Part shown: positions 22,595 to 32,089 of the stretch, in pieces
Numbering within the stretch: position 1 is the first letter of the stretch
Layout: each line of letters starts with the position of its first letter
Origin: Neurospora intermedia
Lineage: Eukaryota; Ascomycota; Sordariomycetes; Sordariales; Sordariaceae
Length of the DNA stretch: 64,000 bases
NCBI GenBank assembly: GCA_037102815.1
Contig: BTPP01000007.1
Location: forward strand, 434,001-498,000
Reading direction: 5' to 3'
The notes under the pieces: model-generated
The model's database searches: none
Told to the model about the DNA's origin: nothing
Seen by the model: only the letters and a program-made list of their open reading frames with translations
Made by a program: the position numbers and the translations under genes

Positions 22595-25016
22595 TTGCCT
22601 TTTAGCCGGCGTTGATTTGGTCTGCGTATGTTGGTGAAGTATGTCTTATTTTTTCCCGTCCATCCGTGTCAATTCGATTCGTCTTTGTCGAAGTTGCCGA
22701 GTTCGAATGACGTCGTCCAAACAGTCGAATGATATTCCAAGTCGATAACACAGCGTCTTTGTGTAATATGAAGGAGAGAAAAAGACCAAAGGTTAAATGG
22801 GAGGGATAGAAGCTTCCATCTTGGAAAAGGCAGGGGAGCAAACAACATTTGAAGGCAGCAAGGGTAGGAGTACGACATGAGGGTTCGGCGGAAGAAGAAA
22901 GGAAAGAAGTTTGATGGACCGGGGCCGGGGTCGGGGATGCTCCCTTGGTGTCCCCCTCATCCTGGTGGGTTGAAGCCGTTCATCGGCAGGTTTGGCGCAT
23001 GTTTGTTCCGGATGGTGGAAATGGACAAGATCTGCCCTTTCGTCTTTCTACGGAAGGATACCTAGGAATAGGAAAGGTGAGGTGACACTCTGTTATGGTG
23101 ACAGTAGCCGACCTCTATGCTTCCTTTTGGCACCTGCCTGCCGGACTGTTTATCCCTAGCACACTAGTCCTGCAAGGTACAGGGACCTGGCACAGGCTGT
23201 TGACTGACACCTGCACAACCTAGTGGAAGCTGCGGGGAAGGGACCCGACCCCTGTGCGACCCCAAAAAAAGTCCGATGGTTATTTCGTTTCAAGCCCTGT
23301 GGTTGACGTGTTGGTCTCTGCTTTTCCGTCTACAAATGACCCGGACTTGACTTCCGATATCAAGGGAAATCTCTCTTGTTCTTTTCTTTCGACTTGAGTT
23401 GTTCTTCGGTATCCTCCGTCATCTCATTGTAAACCCCAACTGAGATACTTTTATAGTTCCTTCAAGTCGCCTTCCTCAGCCGTTGGATTGATTGTATGGC
23501 TGGCTCTCTCCACTGCAGATCTTAATATTCCATTCCGTCCCGTCTCTGTGCCGCTCATTCTGTTGGCAGGAGGTAATCACTACCTATCCGTTGCTTGGGT
23601 TACACGACTGCAATGCTAAAGGGAAATGCAGAATTGGATGCTGTCGTCAGCTTACGGCAGTCAACGGAACCTAATCTACAAAGACCACCATCATGGGGGC
23701 GTTGGCGCTAACCAGCCCTTCAGTGGGGTCCATCCGCAAAAGTTAGTGTAGTGTAGAGTACACTAAAGGGACCGATTTTAGCGCATCTCACCCGGAATGC
23801 TATTTAGGTGCTAACAATATAGAAGGTAAGGAAGATACTTGTTCAGCGGTGATCACGATCGCCAACGCCAAACCCCATGTGGTTCGATATGTCTGGAGAT
23901 AAAAAGACGGTTGAGGCTTACGAAATGCAGGTGCCATCACATTTGAGACATTTCCCTTTTTATATGTTTTTTTTTCGGGGTTGAAGCCGAATCGCGAGAC
24001 TTTCCCAACTGAACTCCTACAGTGTCTAAAGTCAATCTCTTGACACAAGGCGGTACCCTGCTCTGTTAAGGTAGGTAGTATGGTAGTGTTGTAGTGTACA
24101 CTAAAAGGGGCTTCGCTGCGCCCCTGCCTGACCAGGGCCAAAATCCCACATGTTGTTAGCACATGACTTGGTGATGCTTCATCACTCCATGTCTATATCT
24201 ACAACACTCAATTTATCCCTGGGAAATAAGGTAGGATTGATGTAGATCCGTTCTTTGTCCTGTTTTCCAGAATGATTTGAACCGAATGGAGGCCTGGGTA
24301 CGCCTCTGTACCCGATCGATGAGGATGATGCCGGTATCTACAAAACATGCGACACCAACACAGAGGTAGTACTTAATCTCCCCCGGATCCCCAATCTCGT
24401 TTACCTACTCTCGACAACGCAGAACTCCAGTCACGGGATTCCTGTTGTGGAAGTCTGGTCGGAAGCTTTGACGTCTGGCCAACCGTTCGTGAAGGTAGGT
24501 AAGATCATTGAATTGGGAATGCTGAAAATCCGGGAAAATGCTTGGTTCTGGGGAGGAAAGGATGGGGGAGCCATGAATATGGCCATACCTACTCTGGCTA
24601 TCATTGGCTACCTCCTCCACGCTTGATGGCTTCCTGCTCTGACTGATGGTAGCCTCTTGCCTTCCTGTGACCGGGGGTTGCCTTTTCTAGAGGCAGGTAC
24701 AATGGGCCTTCCTGCCTGTAGGTCGTCCAACTTTCATGCGGCCACCACACCACACCCACCGGTTTCTCGGCAGCTGGAGATATGTAGAAGCCAAAGAAAG
24801 AAGCATCCATTGCAGCCCGCATGTTCAAGAGAGGATTCTAATGCAAAGAACTTGGAAAGTCGGTCCTGCCACTTTGAGATGACTTCCGGACTTTCCCCAA
24901 CGCCGGTCCGGGGTATCTTAACATCAACAGAACGGCCAAAACCTGCACACAATGTTCTCCTGCTTTGCTCATCCAACTCATTTCATGACAATCAGATTTT
25001 TGGTCGTTCGAAAGCC
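22595..25016. other. 2.4-kb intergenic region
   Basis: Promoters of the divergent surface-protein and AYG1-like genes. A palindromic word TAGTGTACACTA and close relatives occur near 23750 and 24098, and AGGTAGGTA tracts near 24067 and 24493. The AYG1-like frame is open back to 24657 but without family character. No other gene is recognised. Confidence 0.5.
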
Positions 25017-26579
25017 ATGTCACACGCATCCAACATGGGCAAAAGCCCCAATGACCCCCGGTACCCCAACGGGTGGCATATGAACGACAGGATGCCCCAT
25101 CATGACTCCTTTCAGCAGCTGTGGGAGACCAAGTGGAAAGATCCGGTACGGTCTTGTCTTCAAAATTCCATCTTACCTACGTACCTGAGGTAAGGTATCT
25201 ACTGCGTGCCAGATTGCTGATGCGGTACCTAAACAGTGCTCCAAGGGCATCTACCCCTTCATGTTCGGTTCCATCAAAGACTTCCAGCCCATCGCCGAGC
25301 ACATCATTGCCAAAGGCCTCAAAGAGCCCTACAACTGGGACGAGTACGCCAGTTGTTTCTTTGGAACCGCTGAGAAGCTCGGCCAGACCGCAGCTGTTGC
25401 TCAGCAGGAAGGAGACACGGACAAAGCTCGAGAGTATTACCTGTCAGTACCTACCTTTACCTCTACCTCTACCTTCACCTATCATCCCAGGAAAAGCTCC
25501 CTCCCAGGCCCTCTCATAACATGGTGCACATCGAAACAAAAAGAAAACACAAAGTAACATGATAGAACCCATCTAGCCGAGCATCAGCAGTCTACCGCAT
25601 CGCCCGCTTCCCCGCCCCTCGCTCCCCTCTGCAGCAGCAAGCCTGGACAAAGGGTAAAGAAATGTTCTACGCCGGCGCCAAGCTAATGGAACATCCCATT
25701 CACGAAGTCCTCATCCCGCACACGCACGCCCCAGCAAACTCCAGCGAACAAAACGCCTTCATACCCGTTAACTTACTCATCCCCCCTTCTTCTTCCTCCC
25801 CTTCTTCTTCCTCCTCTTCCTCTTCCCCTTCTTCCTCCCCTTCTACCTCTGACTACCCCCTAGTCATCATAATGACAGGCCTAGACGGCTACCGCACCGA
25901 GCTGGCCGTCTGGCAACGTGGATTCCTTGATAAAGGGGTCGCCACGCTCGTCGTCGAAATCCCTGGGACGGGCGACTCGCCTGCTTTGGCTTCGGATCCA
26001 GAGAGCGCTGATAGACAGTGGTCGTCTGTTCTCGACTTTGTTGCGAAGGAGAAGCGAATTGATAGCACCAAGATTATCGTCTGGGGCTTTTCCACTGGGG
26101 GATACTACGCTTTGCGCGCGGCGCATACGCACCATGACCGACTGCTGGGGAGTATCAGTTTGGGAGGCGGGTGTCATCACATGTTTGATGAAGCGTGGTT
26201 GGAGAAAGTGAATAATTTGGAGTATCCGTTTGATTTGGCGGATACATTGGCGTATAAATTTGGGTATGGCAGTGATGGAGTGGAAAAGTTCAAAAAGGAA
26301 GGACAGTTGAAATTTTCGCTTTTGCTGGATGGCACGCTTTTGGAGCCGTGCTGTAGGTGTTTGGTGGTGAATGGCGAGTGGGATCGCATCTTCCCCGTGG
26401 AGGATCTGGCGCTGGCGCTGAAATTTGGGAGGCCCAAGGAGGCGAGGATCGTGAGGGAGAAGTGGCATATGGGCGAGCCGGAGAGTTTTGTGGTTATTCT
26501 CAGGTGGATTCATGAGTTGTTGGGGCTGGATGGGGATTATATGCATCATTTGAAGTTGTTGGGGGCTAAGGCGACGTGA
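25017..26579 (+). CDS. AYG1-type alpha/beta hydrolase (DHN-melanin pathway)
   Basis: Homologue of Aspergillus Ayg1, which shortens a heptaketide naphthopyrone to tetrahydroxynaphthalene in DHN-melanin synthesis. Exons are 25017-25145, 25237-25442 and 25577-26579, giving 445 residues; introns begin GTACGG and GTCAGT and end AACAG and CTAG. Family stretches are LWETKWKDPCSKGIYPF, AVYRIARFP, VIIMTGLDGYR, VVEIPGTGDSPA, HHMFDEAWLEKVNNLEYPFD and KFSLLLDGTL. The triad reads as S284 in GFSTGG, D381 in NGEWDRIFP and H409 in KWHMG. A run of about 30 Ser/Pro residues (25787-25850) interrupts the region before the hydrolase core. No PKS or reductase gene is adjacent, so it is not clustered here. The start could also be the ATG at 25035. 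Confidence 0.88.
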
Positions 26580-27168
26580 ACGCTAGACTGGAAGGACTCG
26601 AACAGAGTTAGAAGTATTCATTTGGAAGGGAGGTTGCAGGGTCAGTAAATCCAAGAGCTTCGAGATAGAGTGGAACACAGCAAAGGACTGTTTAGAGATT
26701 TCCAAACATGTTGCATTAGTGGTGACTTGTTAGAGAGGTGGGCATTTGCATGCTGAACGATGCTACATGTGTCATCAAGTCCAAAGACTGAGATAGACCC
26801 TTCCTCCAAACCAATCTGAGTTTCTCAAGTTCCTACGGTAAGTGCTCCTTGACGCCCGCTTTCGAATAACTCGAGTCTATGTCGCATTGAAATCGTGTTA
26901 CCAACTTGTACACTCCTCGATCCTTTGAAGCAGTGTATCTCGAAGCAATAAAAAGCAAAATCCATCGAGGTTTCCTCATAACTGTGAGATCATCCATCTA
27001 ACTGACCCCTGACTTTGGCCAACTGTGTACTGATCGGGACTTTGTAGAGGCAACCGCGAGTACACTTTCACACAACAGAACGTTTTGTGTACTTCAGTTA
27101 CCATCATGGCGTACAGTCCCTTCCAGCCATCAAGTCGTATCTTTTGAACCCCCAAACATCGATGCAGT
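26580..27168. other. Convergent 3' spacer
   Basis: Lies between the stop codons of the AYG1-like gene (plus) and a methyltransferase gene (minus). No gene or repeat is recognised. Confidence 0.6.
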
Positions 27169-28359
27169 TCACAGTTCACTCCTCTTTGGCCTCGCCGCAT
27201 TAAAAAGCAGCATACAACCCTCCACATGCGTCTCCACCACCTCAAAATTCTCCCGCAGTCCCTTCTCGAACCCCTCCCTCTCATCCGCCCAGTTGCCAAA
27301 CACTCCCGTCGCATTGTACCACTTCATGACCGTCCACGTCATGCCCCGCTTCAAAATCGAAGGTTTCTTACTACTTGTTGTACGTCCAACACTTCCCTTC
27401 CTCACCGGCACTCCCGATCCCGATCCCGTGCCGCCGGACGAACTCGGACGAGACGGATTTGCAATGTACTTCCGTCCCAGGATCGTGCAACCAACCAGGA
27501 CACCATCATCCGCCAGACACGCGGCGGCGAGTTTGAAGGCGCGGTTTTTGATTTCTTGTCCGCCTTGCGCCTCGGGAGCAGCGGGAAGACAGTGCAGCAA
27601 ATTGAACATGCTGACTGACTTGAACTGTTTCGAGATTCCGGAGGAAAGCTTAGTACTGCCTTTGGGCAGGAGGAGGACGATGAGTGACTCATCCAACACG
27701 TCGGCTTGGATGGTGGTTACGTTGACAGTTTGACTAGAGGTAGTAGATGCCACGTTTGCCCTCCTGGCATGTCCATGTCCCGATTGCTCAGTGCCGCTGC
27801 CGCTGCCGCCGCTGCCGACGTTGCCGTGGCCGTGGCCACATGCTGCTGCTCTCGCTGCCTCGTGCTTGTTAACAACCCCCATGATCCTCCCCTTTGCTTT
27901 TTCGAGCGCCACTGCATTCAGATCCATCAAGGTAATCTCGATCTTGGGCTGGACCAGTTTGCTATCCTGGTCCCTCTCCAGTGGCATGAGATGCTCGTCC
28001 TTAGCAAGTCTCTCGGCCAAAGCGTCACCGATGAAAAAACCCGTACCAACGCCGATGTCGAGGTGTTTCTCGGCACGAAAGTTCTGCCGGAACAGGGGAA
28101 TGAGGATGGTTTTCGAAGGACAACGCCAGAGATGGGTCATGCTGAATCCGAGGACATATTTGTCGTACGCGGTCAGCATGAGGGGTTTGCTGTAGATGCT
28201 GGCGCCCGATTTGGTGTTGATCTGCGGAGTTGAGGTGAGGGTGGTGCTGTTATCGGGGATGGTTATGGCGGTTGCTGTTGCCGCCGTGGGGTGAGGAGGT
28301 AGTGGTTTGGAAGAGTTGGTGGCTTCTGTGCCGCTGGTGTTCCTAGCTGGCGAGACCAT
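27169..28359 (-). CDS. Class I SAM-dependent methyltransferase
   Basis: Predicted small-molecule methyltransferase; the substrate cannot be told. The single exon gives 396 residues from MVSPARNTSG. The region from about residue 60 (YDKYVLGFSMTHLWRCP) leads into SAM-binding motif I HLDIGVGTGFFIGDALAERL, motif II ITLMDLNAVALEKAKGR, and a motif-IV-like FNLLHCLPA. A Gly/His/Ser-rich insert (about GHGHGNVGSGGSGSGTEQSG) splits the fold after motif II, and a Gly/Ser-rich loop precedes the end. The C-terminus has WYNATGVFGNWADEREGFEKG. The frame stays open another 121 codons upstream, but a TATA box lies inside that stretch, so the start at 28359 is preferred. It is convergent with the AYG1-like gene, but a pathway link is only a guess. 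Confidence 0.82.
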   Translation of the reverse strand: MVSPARNTSGTEATNSSKPLPPHPTAATATAITIPDNSTTLTSTPQINTKSGASIYSKPLMLTAYDKYVLGFSMTHLWRCPSKTILIPLFRQNFRAEKHLDIGVGTGFFIGDALAERLAKDEHLMPLERDQDSKLVQPKIEITLMDLNAVALEKAKGRIMGVVNKHEAARAAACGHGHGNVGSGGSGSGTEQSGHGHARRANVASTTSSQTVNVTTIQADVLDESLIVLLLPKGSTKLSSGISKQFKSVSMFNLLHCLPAAPEAQGGQEIKNRAFKLAAACLADDGVLVGCTILGRKYIANPSRPSSSGGTGSGSGVPVRKGSVGRTTSSKKPSILKRGMTWTVMKWYNATGVFGNWADEREGFEKGLRENFEVVETHVEGCMLLFNAARPKRSEL

Positions 28360-30656
28360 CTTGAGAGACTGCCTGGTGGTGTAGATCTTTGACGAGATGT
28401 CTGTGTTTGGTTTGATGGCTTGGTGAGTGAGATGGAGTTGAAGGTTTGTTGACTTGCGCCGGTTGTCGAAGCTGTCACGGCTTACTGAAGACGAAAGAGA
28501 ACGTTCTTGTGCGGCTGAAAGATGGCATACCACGCAGACGATGACTGAGAAGAAAGTGAGGCGAAGAGGCTGATTGAGAAATGCGTAGACTATATATAGA
28601 TCGCCGCAGATTCGGTTGATGCAATTTCGAGATTTGTATGTCTGGCGACTATCACAGTTTCTTACTGCCGAGAACCTTCCGGAGGGAATCTTGACAAGCG
28701 CCACGAGTCTGTTTGTGCACAAGCCGGTCCGCTCCTTGATCGGGTTTTAATCTGAACGTGTCGATAAGCGAATCTCGACGGGTAACACGTGGAACAAAAT
28801 AAAAGGACACGCGAAAATAGGGAAACTTGGCCTGTGAACGGAGTTAGTGAAGTTGACGAGAAGTCAAACATGCACGCACGCTCTATCGGGTCCGGGTTGC
28901 CAACAAAGTGCCTTTGGGTCTCACCTCAGTATCGGCAAGAGGGAGTAGAACCAGACAAGAGCCGAAGTCTTGTAGGGTGGCGTTTGCTATCACTTCATAT
29001 TCTCGAGTTAGCCAGCCAAGTTGTGGACCAAGCAAAGACGTGAGCACAAACCAAACTGACACGGCGAGAGGCAGGTAGCTGGGTATACCCAACGTCTTCA
29101 CCCCGAAAGAAAATGGACGGAACTGAGGTATGCTTCGTAGATACCCGTCAAGACTGTGGCAGGATGATGTTTGTGGATACCTAGGTACGTTTGATTGAGA
29201 GGTGACAATGATGTGTAAAGGAGTAATCAACGCGCCGAGGTCAACAAACATAAAAATCTTCATGAGTGAGAGGTGGAAGGGAGAGACGCGACCTTATTCA
29301 AATTCCCCTGAGCTAGGTAGAGCTAGTAACAATGTCTAGAACCAGTCATGAGATACCCTCCCCTCATGTTTGCTCGATATTCCCATCTCGGTCTAGCGCG
29401 CCGACACAGGAATCGAGCCTTCCTTTCACCTTCGTGGCGGTAATCTCTCCCTTGCATTTCACTTCTCATAATCTCCACCGACCGTTTCTGCCCCTGTGGA
29501 AGTAGGTACCTATCTCTAGATAAGGTACGCCTCTATCTTGTCCAATCACGCCATCATGGGCATTGGATTAAAATTGAGGAAGGATCAAACCTCTAGTAAT
29601 TGAATGACTAGAGTGAGGTAACTAGCAGAGGCCAGAGGGAGTCAAAGAACCTAGAATACCGCCATTGCTGATGTTGAAAGCTTGGAGGGCGAGTTCTCAT
29701 ATGACGCTACTGTAGGCAGGTTGGCGAGATCATTGCTTCTACTGGCTTTAATTCATCACGGTTCAATGAAATCGTTCCACGGACAAAGTCCATGATGGTT
29801 CTTTCCCGGAACCAATGTTGTAGACATTACGAAGTTATCGCACCTTCCTCCCAGTCATTTGAGCCAGCAACGAGCATCTGCACCATTTGTCCTCGTTCTT
29901 ACTAACGATAGAAGAACCGGCGGGAACGTAAAAGAGCATTTGGGGCGCGAAGTCGCAAGGGGGGCAGTCGGTGACGTAGGGAATGGTGTCAAAACTCCAG
30001 AGTTGAGGGCAAGTTCGATAATATCACGAGACGACACAAGCGCGATCATCAAGTGTTATTCCCAAGTGATGTGAATCTTGAGTTCTCTAGACACAATAAT
30101 GAAACAAAAATACAGAAAATTCGCAGGAATCGCTGTTAAAACGCCGAGTGATATGTCTGATGACCAGTGATCTCCAACTCTGTCTGCCCTTCCCTTTTTG
30201 TCGCCGTACTGATGTCGTAGCTTTTCGCAGCTGGTCCCAGCTTTACATGACGACGCAGTGCTCCGACCTTCCTCCAGAACCATTGTCCGTTAACAGTAAT
30301 TTGAACAACAACGCGCGCAGGACAGACATTTTGTCTTATCCCAGACCGACCGCCATCCACCTCAAAGTACATGGCATGATTTCTCCCACGCCTACCGCAA
30401 CTCCAAAACACTCAAAAATGTACACGAAAATGCCCCTGTACCCAGACAACACGCTTGTTCTCGTAGACGCCACCCCATACCGTTTGACTCTTTAAGTGTT
30501 GAAACCCCCTTTACAACGCTTGTGACTTGTTCTCTTCAAACTAAGTGGTCTCGCGACACACATGGAGCTTTAAGAACAAGCCCCAAGCGTTGCAAAGGGG
30601 TTGTCCATCCGGGTCCTGGACTCGGGAGCGCAGGTAAAGCAGCCTGGCCCACCGCT
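28360..30656. other. 2.3-kb intergenic region
   Basis: Upstream of the methyltransferase (minus) and downstream of the next minus gene. A 126-residue minus ORF at 28883-29263 has hydrophobic stretches but no family character. TAGGTACC tracts occur near 29180 and 29505. No gene is called. Confidence 0.5.
28591..28598 (-). promoter_or_regulatory. TATA box of the methyltransferase gene
   Basis: TATATATA lies about 230 bases before the chosen start codon on the minus strand. It sits inside the open frame upstream, which argues against the longer protein. Confidence 0.5.
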
Positions 30657-31731
30657 TTAGTACGGCTGATAAGGCGCAGGCGCAGGCGCGTATGGATCCG
30701 GGTAGTGGTCAGGCGGCGGGTAGTACTCCTCCTGGGGCGGCGGGTAGTACTCTTCTCGAGGAGGCGGATAGTACTCCCCTTGGTACTCTTGATGAGGAGC
30801 CGCGCCAGGAACCACGCGGGGAGCCGGGTAGTGAGGCTGCGGGGCAGGCGGAGGCGGGACGTCCGGCGCCGGTGGAGGAGGGCGAGCCGTGAGCGAGATT
30901 TGGGCACCCCGGCCCCATTTGTGGACGGCCAGGGCGACCGTCATCCTCGCCAGGGCCTGGTCGCCGTGTGCATTGACGTGGTGGTCGGCAATCCAGGTTG
31001 GACCATCGGCTGCCTGCAACGGACCGGCGCTGACCCAGAACAAGCACGAGGGACCCATCTGCCTGATGGCCAAGGTGATGAGCGGGCGGATGATGTCCGC
31101 TTCGCCTTCGGCGCTGATGGACTGGTTGAATATGGCAGCGTCTATGGTAGAAAGACCTGAGTTAGTTGTTCTGCTGCGGAAATGACGTTGAGGAGATGGC
31201 TCATGTTTGAGGTTAGCATACCGTAATCGTCCTCGGGCACGGGGCGAGCTTCAGCTTCAGAGACAAGCTTGGTTAGTTCTCATTCACGATGGGTGAGGAG
31301 AATGGATTGTTTATTGTTTACCAAGAACGCGGTTTCCTAAGTCGACTTGACCCCAGCCCTCAACATGGCGGATGTCAGCTGTGGATGCAAGCTGAGTTAG
31401 TTCTTATCCTCAATGAGTGAAGAAAATGGATCTTCCACTAAGTACTTACCCGGAGCAGCAGGAGCGCGGTTCTCGTGGTCTACGAGACCCCGGTTCTCAA
31501 CGTGATGACCGGCAGCTGTGGAAGAAAGATGAGTCAGAGGTAGTTCTTGTTGTCGTTGAGTGAGATGGATGGATTCCTCAGGTACTTACCAAGGGGAGGA
31601 ACGCGGTCCTCCACGCCCGCGGGGTTCGCAACGCGACCACGATTGCGCCTGCGGTCACGAAGGCGGTTGTGGTTGCGGTTGTGGTGGTGGTGGTGGTTAT
31701 GGTGGTAGTGGTTGTTGTTGTTGGCGTTCAT
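30657..31731 (-). CDS. Unknown protein built from small repeated phase-1 exons
   Basis: Function unknown. Five exons (31731-31590, 31515-31450, 31378-31322, 31254-31222, 31141-30657) give 260 residues; every junction is phase 1 with GT-AG ends. Exon 1 encodes an Asn/His/Arg-rich start (MNANNNNHYHHNHHHHH). Exons 2 and 3 (66 and 57 nt) encode related units, GHHVENRGLVDHENRAP and RHVEGWGQVDLGNRVL. Exon 5 begins DAAIFNQSISAEGEADIIRP, continues with a compact segment MGPSCLFWVSAGPLQAADGP and HVNAHGDQALARMTVALAVH, and ends in a Pro/Tyr repeat (EYYPPP three times). Introns 1-3 resemble one another, so an exon-intron unit was duplicated in tandem. The acceptor of exon 4 could also lie 6 bases further in. 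Confidence 0.7.
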
Positions 31732-32089
31732 TTTGGTACCTAGAGGTAGGAAAGCAAAGTCCGAGGCGACTGCAGTTGTTGCTGAGGAGAGAAGGTGGTC
31801 GTTTGAGAGAAGAAATTTCTGAGTCAAGGACGAGAGGAAAGTTGAGGAAGGATTCATGAACCGATGGAATATTGTGGGGGCCACGGACCGAGAAAGAACT
31901 CGAAGGAAACAGTAAAGTACCAGGAGGACTGAAATTCATGAAGTGGGAAGGAGCGGAAATAGGAAGAAGGCAGAGTGACGTTTCCTCTCATTTATGTGCG
32001 GCCTGCCCGGTCTGGTTGCCCCGTAACAGACTTCATCCTTCCTCTCTCTCCTTCACTCCAACTGGGTGGCAGTCTAGGCAGAGGTAGCC
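31732..32089. other. Promoter of the small-exon gene
   Basis: Lies between two minus-strand genes: the 3' flank of the HET gene and the promoter of the small-exon gene. No gene is seen. Confidence 0.6.

Noticed and set aside
28360-28722. Extension of the methyltransferase frame by 121 codons
   Set aside because: A TATA box lies inside it and the extra residues have no family character; the start at 28359 is preferred.
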